From: an uncultured Bacteroidales bacterium
Lineage (GTDB): Bacteria; Bacteroidota; Bacteroidia; Bacteroidales; F082
Length of the DNA: 64,000 bases
Assembly (NCBI GenBank): GCA_905236635.1
Contig: CAJOCJ010000001.1
Coordinates: 101,394 to 165,393 of the forward strand
Reading direction: 5' to 3'
Under the pieces are notes generated by a model that ran no database searches, was not told the origin of the DNA, and was given only the letters and a program-made list of their open reading frames with translations. A program made the translations under genes and the position numbers. Shown piece after piece: positions 55,829 to 64,000 of the stretch. The first letter of the stretch is position 1; every line of letters begins with the position of its first letter.

Positions 55829-57163
55829 ATGACAGACATTAAAGTTGAATTGGGCCATGTTAAAGGCTTTGTCATTGAAAACCAATTAGATACGTATAAA
55901 AAGAAAGTCTCGGCGACTTTCAAGACCATCTACTCGCGCAGTGGAGCCGGCAATGATTTCCTTGGATGGGTCAACCTGCCGTCGTCGATAACGGCTGAGT
56001 TCATTAAAGATGTGAAGGCAACGGCTGAGTCGCTCCGCAAGAAATCGGAGGTCTTTGTGGTCGTCGGCATCGGCGGCTCATACCTTGGTGCGCGTGCTGT
56101 CATCGAGGCGCTGTCGAACCATTTCGCACAGCTCGTCGACACAGGTAGCCCTAAGATCATCTATGCGGGTCACAACATGAGCGAGGATTATATGCACGAC
56201 CTCATTCAACTTTTGGATAAGAAAGACTATTCGATGACTGTCATATCCAAGTCGGGAACGACCACTGAACCCGCGGTGGCATTCAGGATCCTGAAGAACC
56301 ATATCGAGAAGAAATACGGCAAGGCAGAGGCGAAGACACGTATCGTCGCCATCACTGACAAGGCCAAGGGTGCTTTAAAGGTGTTGTCCGACAGCGAAGG
56401 TTACAAAACCTATGTGGTGCCGGATGACGTCGGCGGACGTTACTCGGTGCTCACACCTGTGGGTTTGCTGCCGATAGCAGTGGCAGGCGTCGATATAGAG
56501 AAACTCGTGAGAGGAGCCCAGCTCATGGAGAAGTATTGCCATGACAATCAGAACGATAGCAATGTGGCGGCACAGTATGCGGTGGCACGTCAGGCGTTAT
56601 ACCATGTCGGAAAGACCAACGAGATACTCGTCAACTACGAGCCGCGCCTGTGCTACTTCAGCGAGTGGTGGAAACAGCTCTATGGCGAGAGCGAGGGCAA
56701 GGACGGCAAGGGTATCTTCCCGGCCAGCGTCACCTTCACAACGGATCTGCACTCGATGGGACAGTACATACAGGAAGGACTGCGTAACCTCATGGAGACC
56801 GTCATCAGCGTGGAGAACCCCGCCAACGAGGTGAGGATTCCTTCCGACAGCGCCAACCTCGACCAGATGAACTACATCGCTGGCCGGCGTCTCAACGAGG
56901 TGAACCAGACAGCAGAAAAGGCTACCATCTTAGCTCACGTCGACGGCGGCGTGCCGAATATCAGAATAGCTATTCCGGCAGTAAACGCTGAGGTTCTCGG
57001 ACAGCTGATATATTTCTTCGAGATGGGATGCGCGCTGAGCGGCTACATGCTCGAGGTCAACCCGTTCAACCAACCCGGCGTGGAGGCATACAAGAAGAAC
57101 ATGTTTGCGCTGCTGGGCAAGCCAGGATACGAGGAATTGAGAGAAAAACTATTGAAACGATAG
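55829..57163 (+). CDS. pgi: Glucose-6-phosphate isomerase
   Basis: Pgi interconverts glucose-6-phosphate and fructose-6-phosphate in glycolysis. The 444-residue product is of the shorter bacterial type. It shows [34 protein letters not shown] (sugar-phosphate binding SIS fold), [20 protein letters not shown] and the C-terminal catalytic-region blocks [16 protein letters not shown]. It is the first gene of a five-gene forward operon (pgi, U32, PHP phosphatase, PrsW, S46). Confidence 0.97.
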   Translation: MTDIKVELGHVKGFVIENQLDTYKKKVSATFKTIYSRSGAGNDFLGWVNLPSSITAEFIKDVKATAESLRKKSEVFVVVGIGGSYLGARAVIEALSNHFAQLVDTGSPKIIYAGHNMSEDYMHDLIQLLDKKDYSMTVISKSGTTTEPAVAFRILKNHIEKKYGKAEAKTRIVAITDKAKGALKVLSDSEGYKTYVVPDDVGGRYSVLTPVGLLPIAVAGVDIEKLVRGAQLMEKYCHDNQNDSNVAAQYAVARQALYHVGKTNEILVNYEPRLCYFSEWWKQLYGESEGKDGKGIFPASVTFTTDLHSMGQYIQEGLRNLMETVISVENPANEVRIPSDSANLDQMNYIAGRRLNEVNQTAEKATILAHVDGGVPNIRIAIPAVNAEVLGQLIYFFEMGCALSGYMLEVNPFNQPGVEAYKKNMFALLGKPGYEELREKLLKR

Positions 57164-57165
57164 AA

Positions 57166-58425
57166 TTGAAATACAACGACATTGAAATAATGGCCCCGGT
57201 GGGCTCGTACGAAGCCCTCGCTGCTGCCATACAGGCAGGCGCCGGCAGCGTGTACTTCGGCATCGGCAAGCTCAACATGCGCTCGAAGTCGACCAAGAAC
57301 TTCACGCTCGACGACCTTCACACCATCTCTAAGACCTGCCATCTGCACGGCGTGAAGAGCTATGTTACAGTAAACACTGTGGTTTTCGACGAGGAGATGG
57401 ACGAGATGCATGCCCTACTGGATGCCATCAAAGCCAACAACATATCAGCCATCATCGCCTCCGACCAGAGCGTGATACAATACGCCCGTCAGATTGGCGT
57501 GGAGGTCCACATGTCAACACAATGCAACATCACCAACATAGAGGCGGTGAAGTATTATTCGCAGTTTGCCGACGTGATGGTGACGGCGCGCGAGCTTAAC
57601 ATCAACCAGGTAAAGCATATAACCGAAGAGATTGAGCGTCAGCATATTACGGGACCAGGCGGCGAGCTAGTGAGAATAGAGGTGTTCTGCCACGGAGCCT
57701 TGTGCATGGCGGTGTCGGGCAAGTGTTATCTGAGCCTCGACAACTTCGGGACAAGCGCCAACCGTGGTGCCTGCGTGCAGCCATGCAGGCGTGGCTACGA
57801 GGTCACCGACCGTGACAAAGAGATAACGTTGGCCATTGAGAATGAATATATTATGTCGCCTAAAGACCTCTGCACACTGCCATTCTTGGATAAGGTGCTG
57901 GCGGCAGGGGTGAAGGTGCTTAAAATCGAAGGCCGCGGCCGCTCGCCGGAGTACACCAAGCTGACGGTGGGCGTATATCGTGAGGCGGTAGATGCAATAA
58001 ATGCTGGCACTTTCACGCAGGACAAGATAGAGAAATGGACCGAGCGCCTGCGGAGCGTCTATAACCGCGACTTCTGGGACGGCTACTATCTCGGCCGTAA
58101 GATGGGCGAGTGGACCAAGAAATACGGTTCACAAGCCACAAAGACGAAACTTTTCATCGGCACGATAACCAATTTCTTCGCAAAGATAAACGTGGCGGAG
58201 ATAAGGATGGAGACACACGACCTCAACGTAGGCGACGACATCATGATAATCGGTCCTACGACAGGCGTATACGAAGATAAGATCAAGGAGATAAGAGTCG
58301 ATTTGCTGCCTGTGAAACAGACGGTCAAGGGCGAGCTCTGCTCCATCCCGGCACACGACATTGTGAGACGAGGCGACAAGGTTTATAAGATTATTGAAGC
58401 TACAGACGACGATGCAACACTTTAA
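57166..58425 (+). CDS. U32-family peptidase-like protein (tRNA/rRNA hydroxylation family)
   Basis: This protein of about 419 residues has the U32 core: IEIMAPVGSYEALAAAIQ, VYFGIGKLNMRS, and the signature EVFCHGALCMAVSGKCYLS, followed by CVQPCRRGYEV. U32 members once called collagenases are now linked to hydroxylation of tRNA uridine or rRNA cytidine (TrhP/RlhA type). I favour a TTG start at 57166, 3 bases after pgi, because an ATG at 57190 would remove the first beta strand. The C-terminal beta domain (from about residue 320) is usual. It overlaps the next gene by 14 bases. Confidence 0.88.
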   Translation: MKYNDIEIMAPVGSYEALAAAIQAGAGSVYFGIGKLNMRSKSTKNFTLDDLHTISKTCHLHGVKSYVTVNTVVFDEEMDEMHALLDAIKANNISAIIASDQSVIQYARQIGVEVHMSTQCNITNIEAVKYYSQFADVMVTARELNINQVKHITEEIERQHITGPGGELVRIEVFCHGALCMAVSGKCYLSLDNFGTSANRGACVQPCRRGYEVTDRDKEITLAIENEYIMSPKDLCTLPFLDKVLAAGVKVLKIEGRGRSPEYTKLTVGVYREAVDAINAGTFTQDKIEKWTERLRSVYNRDFWDGYYLGRKMGEWTKKYGSQATKTKLFIGTITNFFAKINVAEIRMETHDLNVGDDIMIIGPTTGVYEDKIKEIRVDLLPVKQTVKGELCSIPAHDIVRRGDKVYKIIEATDDDATL

Positions 58426-59251
58426 TTTACATACACATAGCACTTTTTCTGACGGCAAGTCGCCGATGGAGGACACCATTGAGGAAGCCATCCGTCAGGG
58501 CATGCATACCCTGGGCTTCTCCGACCACTCCAGCCTGCCGTTTCCAAGTCGCGTCTCCATCCCGATGGACAAGAACGACGAATATGCCACTATTCTTAAA
58601 GAGTTGAGGAATAAATATTCAGGTAAGATAAACGTCCTTGCCTCGATGGAGATGGAGTTCATCCCGGGCATCGTCGTCGATTTTGAGAAAACGAAAAGAG
58701 ACTATCAGCTTGACTATCTCATCGGCTCAGTGCATCTGGTGGGGAAGACGCCTGACACTCTTTGGTTTATCGACGGAAAAGACGTCGAGCCTTACGACGT
58801 GGGGCTTCAAAAATATTTTGGAGGCGACATTAAAAAAGGCGTTCGTGCCTATTTCGACCAGGAAAATGAGATGATTGAGACGGAGAAGTTCGACATCATC
58901 GGGCATTTCGACAAGATAAAGATGAACTCGCGCGGACGTTATTTCCATGAAGACGAGAAATGGTACCGCGACATGGTTTTTGAGACCCTCGACCTTATCA
59001 AACAGCATGATTTGATTGTGGAAATCAACACACGAGGGCTTTACAAGCAGCGTTACAACGGGTTTTACCCTTCGGAGTGGCTGCTGCCGCGCATGAAAGA
59101 GATGGACATCCCCGTGCTTATCAGCTCCGACTCGCACCAGTATTGGGAGCTAACATATTTTTTCAAAGAAGCCGAAGAAGCTTTAAAAGCTGTGGGTTAC
59201 AAAGAGACAATGTGTTTTAAAAACGGCCAGTGGGAGGCGGAAAAATTATAA
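58412..59251 (+). CDS. PHP-family histidinol-phosphatase (HisJ/HisK-like)
   Basis: This 279-residue PHP-domain phosphatase has the metal motif HTHSTFSDGKSP at the N-terminus (residues 7-18), GFSDHSSLPF, the EMEFIPG block and late SSDSHQYWEL. It resembles the histidinol-phosphatases that dephosphorylate L-histidinol phosphate in histidine synthesis. No other his gene is nearby, so a general phosphatase role is possible. The start is the ATG at 58412, inside the U32 3' end. Confidence 0.88.
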   Translation: MQHFNLHTHSTFSDGKSPMEDTIEEAIRQGMHTLGFSDHSSLPFPSRVSIPMDKNDEYATILKELRNKYSGKINVLASMEMEFIPGIVVDFEKTKRDYQLDYLIGSVHLVGKTPDTLWFIDGKDVEPYDVGLQKYFGGDIKKGVRAYFDQENEMIETEKFDIIGHFDKIKMNSRGRYFHEDEKWYRDMVFETLDLIKQHDLIVEINTRGLYKQRYNGFYPSEWLLPRMKEMDIPVLISSDSHQYWELTYFFKEAEEALKAVGYKETMCFKNGQWEAEKL

Positions 59252-59256
59252 TTGAT

Positions 59257-60000
59257 ATGGACATTATCATTCTTGCATTGGCAATACTACCCGTCATCGT
59301 TTTGGCTTTGTATATTTATCGCAAAGACAAATACGAAAAAGAGCCTTTTTGGATGCTGCTGCTCGCGTTTTTCCTTGGAATACTTTCCATTCCGCTCGAT
59401 TTGATAGTGGTGGGGATGATCAATGGATTCTACCTGGGTGAGACAGTGTTCTACCACGCGTTTTTCGAGGCGGGCATACCCGAAGAGCTTTGCAAATGGC
59501 TGCTTTTCATGATTATTATCTGGCGAAACAAAAACTTCAATGAGTTTTTCGATGGCATCGTCTATGCCTGCTTTATCGGATTGGGCTTCGCTTGCGTGGA
59601 GAATTTGATGTATGTGCTTGGTAATGAGTCGTTTGGCGCTGCACTTACCACTGGAGTGATGAGGGCGTTACTCTCCGTACCGGGACATTTTCTCTTCGCC
59701 GTCATCATGGGATATTTCTTGGGGATGGCAAAATTTAGTCCCGACAGCCGTGCCAAATACCTGTTACTCAGCCTTTTATGCCCGATGCTGGCACACGGTC
59801 TCTTCGACTACCTGCTGATGCTGTCGTCGGCATTTTCGGAGAGCGAGATGGGTGCGATGAGCGCATTATTGTTCATTTTGTTTATCTATCTTGATATAAA
59901 AATGTGGAAAATCGGTGTCAGGCATATAGCAAAAATGCAGGAGCAGACACGTATCGAACATAATAATGAGATTTTTAGAAATATATTTAAATCTAAATAA
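59257..60000 (+). CDS. PrsW-family intramembrane metalloprotease
   Basis: This 247-residue membrane protein has about eight helices. The PrsW motifs are visible: IPEELCKW (Glu pair, about residue 76), GFACVENLMY, PGHFLFAVIMGYF and LAHGLFDYLL. PrsW cleaves anti-sigma factors in Bacillus; the substrate here is unknown. The ATG at 59257 follows the PHP gene stop by 5 bases; an earlier in-frame start would overlap it. Confidence 0.9.
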   Translation: MDIIILALAILPVIVLALYIYRKDKYEKEPFWMLLLAFFLGILSIPLDLIVVGMINGFYLGETVFYHAFFEAGIPEELCKWLLFMIIIWRNKNFNEFFDGIVYACFIGLGFACVENLMYVLGNESFGAALTTGVMRALLSVPGHFLFAVIMGYFLGMAKFSPDSRAKYLLLSLLCPMLAHGLFDYLLMLSSAFSESEMGAMSALLFILFIYLDIKMWKIGVRHIAKMQEQTRIEHNNEIFRNIFKSK

Positions 60001-60001
60001 A

Positions 60002-62134
60002 ATGAAAAAATTATTCTTATCTATCGTATTGATTATCAGCGTTATATGCGCTAAAGCCGACGAGGGAATGTGGCTGCCGTACAGCCTCAGCGACAAGAGT
60101 CTTGCCGAGATGCAACAACTTGGATGCAAACTCACTGCCGAACAGATTTTCAGTCTCAACCAGCCTAGTCTGAAAGACGCCATCGTACAATTTGGCGGCG
60201 GCTGCACTGGCGAGCTCATATCTTCGGAAGGCCTTCTGCTTACTAACCATCACTGCGGTTTGAGCTATGTTCAGAAACACGCCACTGTGGAGCACGACTA
60301 CCTCACTGACGGCTTCTGGGCATACAGCAAAGCCGAGGAACTGCCGAATCCGGGTCTGACAGTGTCGTTCCTTGCTAACGTGGAAGACGTGACAGACGCA
60401 GTGCTCGAAGGTGTCACCGACGAAGAGACACGCAGCGATGTCATCTCTGAAAATATCAAAAAACTCACCAAAGAACGCAAAGGTGAGCGCGACGTGAAAA
60501 TAGAAATTGTGCCGTTTTACTCTGGCAACCAATATATTATGTTTGAATATGACGTGTACCGCGACGTGCGTCTGGTATGCTGTCCACCATGGGGAATAGG
60601 CAAATTCGGCGCCGACACCGACAACTGGACCTGGCCACGCCACAAAGGCGACTTCAACATCTTCAGGGTATATACCGACCGCGACGGAAAGCCTGCAAAA
60701 TATAGCGAAAACAACATTCCGATGAAGTCGAAACACTATCTGCCTATCAATATTAAAGGTGTGAAAGAAGGCGACTATGCCATGATTTTGGGTTATCCAG
60801 GCTCAACCGACAGATACTCAACATCTTACACTGTGAAAAACATTATAGAGTCGGAGGCTCCAGGATATATCAACTGCCGTACCACCAAGCTCAACGAGTA
60901 TCGCAAACACATGGACGCCGACCAGGAAGTGTTTATCAAATATGCCTCAAAACAGGCAAGCGTGTCGAACTATTGGAAGTATTTCATCGGACAGCGCAAG
61001 CAGTTGGAGCGCAACCATGTTTATGACAGAAGACTGGAACAGGAGAGAGATTTCCGCGCATGGGTTTTCGAAGATCCAACACGACAGATGATTTATGGAA
61101 ATATCTTCGATGAAATCAAGGAAAAATGGGAGATAATGGACGACATCATGATGCCTATGACATATCTGCGTGAAGCCGGCTGGAACGGCGGAGAGGCTGT
61201 CGCTTTCTCACGTAGATTTATGAGAATCAATAACTTAATCAACGAAAAGGGTTCAAAAGAAGATATCGCTAAGATGGCAGAAGGCCTGAAAGCACAAGTT
61301 ACTACATTCTTTAAGGATTATGATAAGGATCTGGATAAGGATGTGACCATCGCTCTGCTCAATCTTTTCTATAAAGATATTGACAGATATGTCCCGACGA
61401 TGATAGAGGAGATAGGTGCGAAAAACGGCGGGGACTTTACCGCATGGGTGGAGAAAGCCTTTGAGAAATCTGTCTTTGTTGATGAGGCTAAACTTACGAA
61501 ATGGCTTGAAAAACCTAAGAGTCTCGACAAAGACCCAATCTTCGCTTTGGCCATGAACATCATCGACACATATGCCAACGTGGTGTATCCTTTGTATGAG
61601 GAGGCGGGTCTGCTTGGCAACAAGGGCGAGCGTCTTTATATGAAAGGCCTCATGGAGATGCAGACTGAGCGTAACTTCTATCCTGATGCCAACTTCACAA
61701 TGCGTCTGACATACGGCACGGTGGAGCCTTACAAGGGTGCCGATGCTGTCAACTACAACTACTACACAACTATGGACGGTGTGATGGCGAAATATGTGCC
61801 GGGTAACTGGGAGTTCGACATCCCTCAGGATGTGCGTGACCTCGCCGAAGCACGCGACTATGGCCGTTATGCCGATGAGAACGGCAACCTTATTGTGAAC
61901 TTCATCACCACCAACGATATCACTGGCGGTAACTCGGGAAGCCCTGTCATCAATGGTGAAGGTGAGCTTATCGGACTTGCTTTCGACGGCAACTGGGAAG
62001 CCATGAGCGGCGACATCATGTTTGAGCAGAAAGTCCAAAGAACTATCTGCATGGATGCCCGCTACCTGCTCTGGTGCCTAGAGAAAGTAGGACAAGTCAA
62101 GAATATAATAAATGAATTGGAGATTATAGAGTAG
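60002..62134 (+). CDS. S46-family dipeptidyl peptidase, DPP7-type
   Basis: This 710-residue secreted peptidase has a signal peptide (LFLSIVLIISVICAKA). Its catalytic triad regions are TNHHCGLSYVQ (His84), DNWTWPRHKGDFNIFR (Asp) and GGNSGSPVINGEG (Ser). In the following segment, LAFDGNWEAMSGD, the residue that is Arg in DPP11 is Gly, as in DPP7, so a preference for hydrophobic or aliphatic P1 residues is more likely than for Asp/Glu. It removes dipeptides from peptides entering the periplasm, a main nutrient route in amino-acid-using Bacteroidales. The ATG at 60002 follows the PrsW stop by 1 base. Confidence 0.95.
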   Translation: MKKLFLSIVLIISVICAKADEGMWLPYSLSDKSLAEMQQLGCKLTAEQIFSLNQPSLKDAIVQFGGGCTGELISSEGLLLTNHHCGLSYVQKHATVEHDYLTDGFWAYSKAEELPNPGLTVSFLANVEDVTDAVLEGVTDEETRSDVISENIKKLTKERKGERDVKIEIVPFYSGNQYIMFEYDVYRDVRLVCCPPWGIGKFGADTDNWTWPRHKGDFNIFRVYTDRDGKPAKYSENNIPMKSKHYLPINIKGVKEGDYAMILGYPGSTDRYSTSYTVKNIIESEAPGYINCRTTKLNEYRKHMDADQEVFIKYASKQASVSNYWKYFIGQRKQLERNHVYDRRLEQERDFRAWVFEDPTRQMIYGNIFDEIKEKWEIMDDIMMPMTYLREAGWNGGEAVAFSRRFMRINNLINEKGSKEDIAKMAEGLKAQVTTFFKDYDKDLDKDVTIALLNLFYKDIDRYVPTMIEEIGAKNGGDFTAWVEKAFEKSVFVDEAKLTKWLEKPKSLDKDPIFALAMNIIDTYANVVYPLYEEAGLLGNKGERLYMKGLMEMQTERNFYPDANFTMRLTYGTVEPYKGADAVNYNYYTTMDGVMAKYVPGNWEFDIPQDVRDLAEARDYGRYADENGNLIVNFITTNDITGGNSGSPVINGEGELIGLAFDGNWEAMSGDIMFEQKVQRTICMDARYLLWCLEKVGQVKNIINELEIIE

Positions 62135-62140
62135 TTTCCC

Positions 62141-62167
62141 GTCATTTCGAGCGTAGTCGAGAAATCC
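62141..62167. repeat. Dispersed repeat, family D (GTCATTTCGAGCG type)
   Basis: GTCATTTCGAGCG followed by TAGTCGAGAAATC. A longer related copy lies at 63319-63356. The ends GATTTC/GAAATC form an inverted repeat. This kind of repeat is common in Bacteroidota intergenic regions. Confidence 0.75.
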
Positions 62168-62200
62168 TCCACCAACGTATACTATCATTGGTGGGGGATT
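62163..62200. terminator. Bidirectional hairpin between the S46 and trxB genes
   Basis: A 13-bp stem (AATCCTCCACCAA with TTGGTGGGGGATT, one wobble) and a 12-base loop lie between two convergent stop codons. A short T-rich tail follows on the forward side. Confidence 0.75.
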
Positions 62201-62205
62201 CTTTA

Positions 62206-63147
62206 TTACTTACTTTCGGCTAAGAAGCGTTCGACTTCGATGCCTGCCATAGCGCCGCTCCCTGCTGCTACGATGGCTTGGCGGTAGGTCTTGTCTTGGC
62301 AGTCGCCCGCGGCGAATATGCCTTCCACGCTGGTAGCTGTCGATTTCGGCTTGGTGATGATGTAGCCTGTCTCGTCCATGTCGAGGATGCCCTTAAACAC
62401 GTCGGTGTTCGGGATGTGTCCGATGGCCTCGAAGAAACCCTCGACCTTGAGTGTACGTTCTTCACCGGTCTTGTTGTTGACTACGATGGCGCCTTGGAGC
62501 GAGCTCATGAAGCCTTTCACCTCGCCGAACAGCTCTTTGGTGTTGGTGTTCCAGAGGATCTCTATGTTTGGCGTGTTCATCACGCGGTGTTGCATTGCTT
62601 TTGAGGCGCGCAGCACGTCGCGGCGCACTATCATATACACTTTGTTGCAGAGATGTGCTAGGTATGTGGCGTCTTCGCATGCTGTGTCGCCGCCTCCGAC
62701 AACGGCCACGTCCTTTCCGCGGTAGAAATAGCCGTCGCATGTGGCACATGCCGACACGCCGCCGCCCTTGAACTGTTCCTCTGTAGGGAGTCCGAGGTAA
62801 CGCGCCGAGGCGCCTGTTGCCACCACTATGGTGTCGGCGAGAAGCTCGTCGCCGAAGTCCGACTTGCAATGGAACGGCCGTTTCGAGGCGTCGACTTCAA
62901 TTATCGAGCCCATGCGGAACTCGGTGCCGAATCTCTCAGCCTGACGGCGGATGTCGTCCATCATCTGGCCGCCCTGCACGCCCTCGGGATAGCCTGGGAA
63001 GTTCTCGATTTCGGTGGTCTGCATGAGTTGGCCGCCAGTGAGCGGGCCTTCATATATAACGGTTTTTATATCGGCGCGGCCGGTGTAGATCGCCGTGGTA
63101 TAGCCGGCAGGACCCGAGCCAAGGATAAGGCATTGAATGTGTTCCAT
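62206..63147 (-). CDS. trxB: Thioredoxin-disulfide reductase
   Basis: TrxB reduces thioredoxin with NADPH. The 313-residue flavoprotein has the FAD motif ILGSGPAGYTTAIYTGRA, the redox centre ACATCDGYFYRG (two cysteines, about residues 133-137), the NADPH motif VAVVGGGDTACEDA and GIFAAGDCQDKTYRQ near the C-terminus. The length is standard. It would support MsrA via thioredoxin. It is monocistronic with its own -7 box. Confidence 0.97.
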   Translation of the reverse strand: MEHIQCLILGSGPAGYTTAIYTGRADIKTVIYEGPLTGGQLMQTTEIENFPGYPEGVQGGQMMDDIRRQAERFGTEFRMGSIIEVDASKRPFHCKSDFGDELLADTIVVATGASARYLGLPTEEQFKGGGVSACATCDGYFYRGKDVAVVGGGDTACEDATYLAHLCNKVYMIVRRDVLRASKAMQHRVMNTPNIEILWNTNTKELFGEVKGFMSSLQGAIVVNNKTGEERTLKVEGFFEAIGHIPNTDVFKGILDMDETGYIITKPKSTATSVEGIFAAGDCQDKTYRQAIVAAGSGAMAGIEVERFLAESK

Positions 63148-63179
63148 ATTAATATAATAAGGTGTTTTAAATTTTTCTG

Positions 63180-63187
63180 CAAAGATA
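63180..63187 (-). promoter_or_regulatory. -7 box for trxB
   Basis: On the minus strand this is TATCTTTG (TAnnTTTG), 33 bases upstream of the ATG. Confidence 0.55.
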
Positions 63188-63229
63188 GTATTTTTTTTGA
63201 CGTCGTTTCAACGTTTTTTTTGACATTTT

Positions 63230-63290
63230 AATACCCTTCTCGAAAAACTCACAGTACCCTGTGGTAGGTCGTTTTTCTGCGAATGGCATT
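63230..63290 (-). repeat. Structured dispersed repeat, family C (inverted copy)
   Basis: On the minus strand this has the same core GACCTACCACAGGGTACTGT as 29235-29290. The stem here is GAAAAAC/GTTTTTC, compensated relative to GAAATGC/GCATTTC in the other copy, and the outer AATGCC/GGTATT stem is also maintained. Confidence 0.8.
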
Positions 63291-63318
63291 AAAAATGTTT
63301 TAAAGATCTCTCCAGTAC

Positions 63319-63356
63319 GTCATTTCGAGCGAAACGGAGTGGAGTCGAGAAATCTC
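63319..63356. repeat. Dispersed repeat, family D, longer copy
   Basis: GTCATTTCGAGCG, a 12-base insertion relative to the 62141 copy, then AGTCGAGAAATCTC. It lies in the repeat-rich gap upstream of the tRNA. Confidence 0.75.
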
Positions 63357-63397
63357 ATAAAAAAATTATTTTTTTATTTTCGAAATAAAAAAATCCC

Positions 63398-63405
63398 TAT
63401 TTTTG
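63398..63405 (+). promoter_or_regulatory. -7 box for tRNA-Pro
   Basis: TATTTTTG matches TAnnTTTG, 15 bases upstream of the mature tRNA 5' end. Confidence 0.6.
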
Positions 63406-63420
63406 CGGCACGAAAGCAAT

Positions 63421-63494
63421 CGGGGTGTGGTGCAGTTGGCTAGCATTCTTGCATGGGGTGCAAGCGGTCGCCCGTTCGAGTCGGGCCACTCCGA
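63421..63494 (+). tRNA. tRNA-Pro, anticodon GGG
   Basis: A 74-base cloverleaf: acceptor CGGGGTG with CACTCCG, D arm GTGC/GCAT, anticodon stem CTTGC/GCAAG around loop ATGGGGT (anticodon GGG, reading CCC/CCU), and T arm GCCCG-TTCGAGT-CGGGC. The discriminator is A, and CCA is not encoded. Confidence 0.95.
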
Positions 63495-63506
63495 CGGTTT
63501 AAAAAT

Positions 63507-63534
63507 ATAGAGACGCACGGCAGTGTGTCTCTAT
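63507..63534. repeat. REP-like 28-bp palindrome, family A, downstream of the tRNA
   Basis: The half-sites ATAGAGACGCACGG and CAGTGTGTCTCTAT pair at 12 of 14 positions, and the layout is the same as the copies at 10262 and 23499. It may serve as the tRNA terminator, although a T-run is weak. From 63541 to 63780 I see no gene. Confidence 0.65.
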
Positions 63535-63783
63535 ATTATTTATGTGTTTTTGTAATTGTTTTTCCCAGAATATAAGAGAGACCAACAATTATTTTCCTCT
63601 TCCTCAAAAAGTCGGCAAATACAAGCTTTATTCAGGAAAATTCACATCAAACAGCATAACGGTGAAGTTTGAGTGAGGGAAAGCATGCTATTAAGAATCT
63701 GGCAGAAAGGATGTAAGTAAAAATTTCTCTAAAATCATTCAATTTTCACGTAAAAATTTCCACTTTGGCGTAAAAAGAATTCC

Positions 63784-63843
63784 AAAAAGGCGCGCTTCGG
63801 ACTGCGTAAACTGCGTTTCCAAGGTCCTCATCGCCGCCTTTTT
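63784..63843. other. Large hairpin-forming element upstream of the putative rRNA promoter
   Basis: AAAAAGGCG (63784-63792) pairs with CGCCTTTTT (63835-63843), enclosing a GGAC/GTCC stem and two ACTGCGT repeats. The T-run at its 3' end also makes it a possible forward terminator. An 84-codon reverse frame over this stretch (63739-63993) is probably not a gene because the strong promoter lies inside it. Confidence 0.5.
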
Positions 63844-63917
63844 TACACAATATGTGTTTATAAGCCGTTGATAATCAGCGGCCAGAAAAATAATGTAAAA
63901 ATTTTTGCAAAAAGTTG

Positions 63918-63947
63918 TTGCATGTAATGAAAAAGGTTGTACCTTTG
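63918..63947 (+). promoter_or_regulatory. Strong promoter and leader, probably of an rRNA operon
   Basis: TTG (63918-63920), exactly 19 bases, then TACCTTTG (63940-63947): a near-ideal Bacteroidota housekeeping promoter. The leader contains CAAAGTTCTTTGAAA (63976-63990), a box I associate with sequence preceding Bacteroidota 16S rRNA. The rRNA itself would begin beyond the window. Confidence 0.6.
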
Positions 63948-64000
63948 CATCCGCAATTGAGGAAAACGAGATTGCAAAGTTCTTTGAAAGCAATGAGCCA

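Noticed and set aside
63541..63780. Possible insertion-sequence or toxin-antitoxin remnant
   Set aside because: Short forward frames such as KYKLYSGKFTS are interrupted by stops and I could not tie them to a family; no inverted repeats of IS type were seen.
63739..63993. 84-codon reverse frame at the right edge
   Set aside because: It spans a strong forward promoter, a leader and a hairpin element; no family resemblance.

Overview
The window comes from a member of the Bacteroidota, most likely the order Bacteroidales. Three observations support this. It carries a type IX secretion (Por/Gld) core of porP-K-L-M-N plus porW. Most transcription units are preceded by the Bacteroidota -7 box TAnnTTTG and lack a strong Shine-Dalgarno sequence. 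The hydrolases and lipoproteins (GH92, GH78, GH97, DUF4249, S46 dipeptidyl peptidase, M56-TonB) are typical of that group. The species cannot be named from sequence alone.

Region by region. Positions 1-6014 (minus strand) are a three-gene, AT-richer operon: a PLD-nuclease/SNF2 helicase, an AlbA/GHKL ATPase-like protein with a 21-bp in-frame tandem repeat, and the start of a large Eco57I-like restriction-modification protein cut by the window edge. It looks like a DNA-modification-type phage-defence locus. Positions 6.1-15.6 kb hold msrA and a carbohydrate block: GH92 forward, and a tightly coupled reverse operon of a TIGR04076 protein, a SusB-type GH97, a Sel1/MORN protein and GH78. Positions 15.6-23.4 kb hold a small outer-membrane protein, a membrane protein with a winged-helix regulator, a retropepsin-PDZ protein, pyrG with a TlpA-like thioredoxin lipoprotein, and a VanX-like dipeptidase with a DASS transporter. 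Positions 23.5-33.7 kb hold dnaK, two DUF4249 lipoproteins, panB, an RluA synthase, a BlaI / frameshifted BlaR1-TonB / LRR operon, and yceD-rpmF.

Positions 33.7-40.9 kb are one long reverse operon (porW, bactofilin, small membrane protein, folE, Bax-inhibitor-1, fabD, S41 protease). Positions 41-51.5 kb read forward: dnaX-plsC-M23 peptidase, rseP, then porP and porKLMN. Positions 51.6-55.5 kb hold a DEAD-box helicase, a serine beta-lactamase-like lipoprotein and an orphan OmpR-type regulator with a degenerate receiver. Positions 55.6-62.1 kb hold a candidate small RNA and the forward operon pgi-U32-PHP phosphatase-PrsW-S46 peptidase. Positions 62.2-64 kb hold trxB, tRNA-Pro(GGG), a cluster of dispersed repeats and what looks like an rRNA operon promoter and leader running off the end.

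The least expected signals are the defence operon, four families of short palindromic or structured dispersed repeats (one copy inside the GH78 reading frame, one arranged as a REPIN, and one with compensatory stem changes), a stand-alone promoter-terminator unit upstream of pgi, and a sigma-54-like box with paired TGACA/TGTCA repeats upstream of dnaK.
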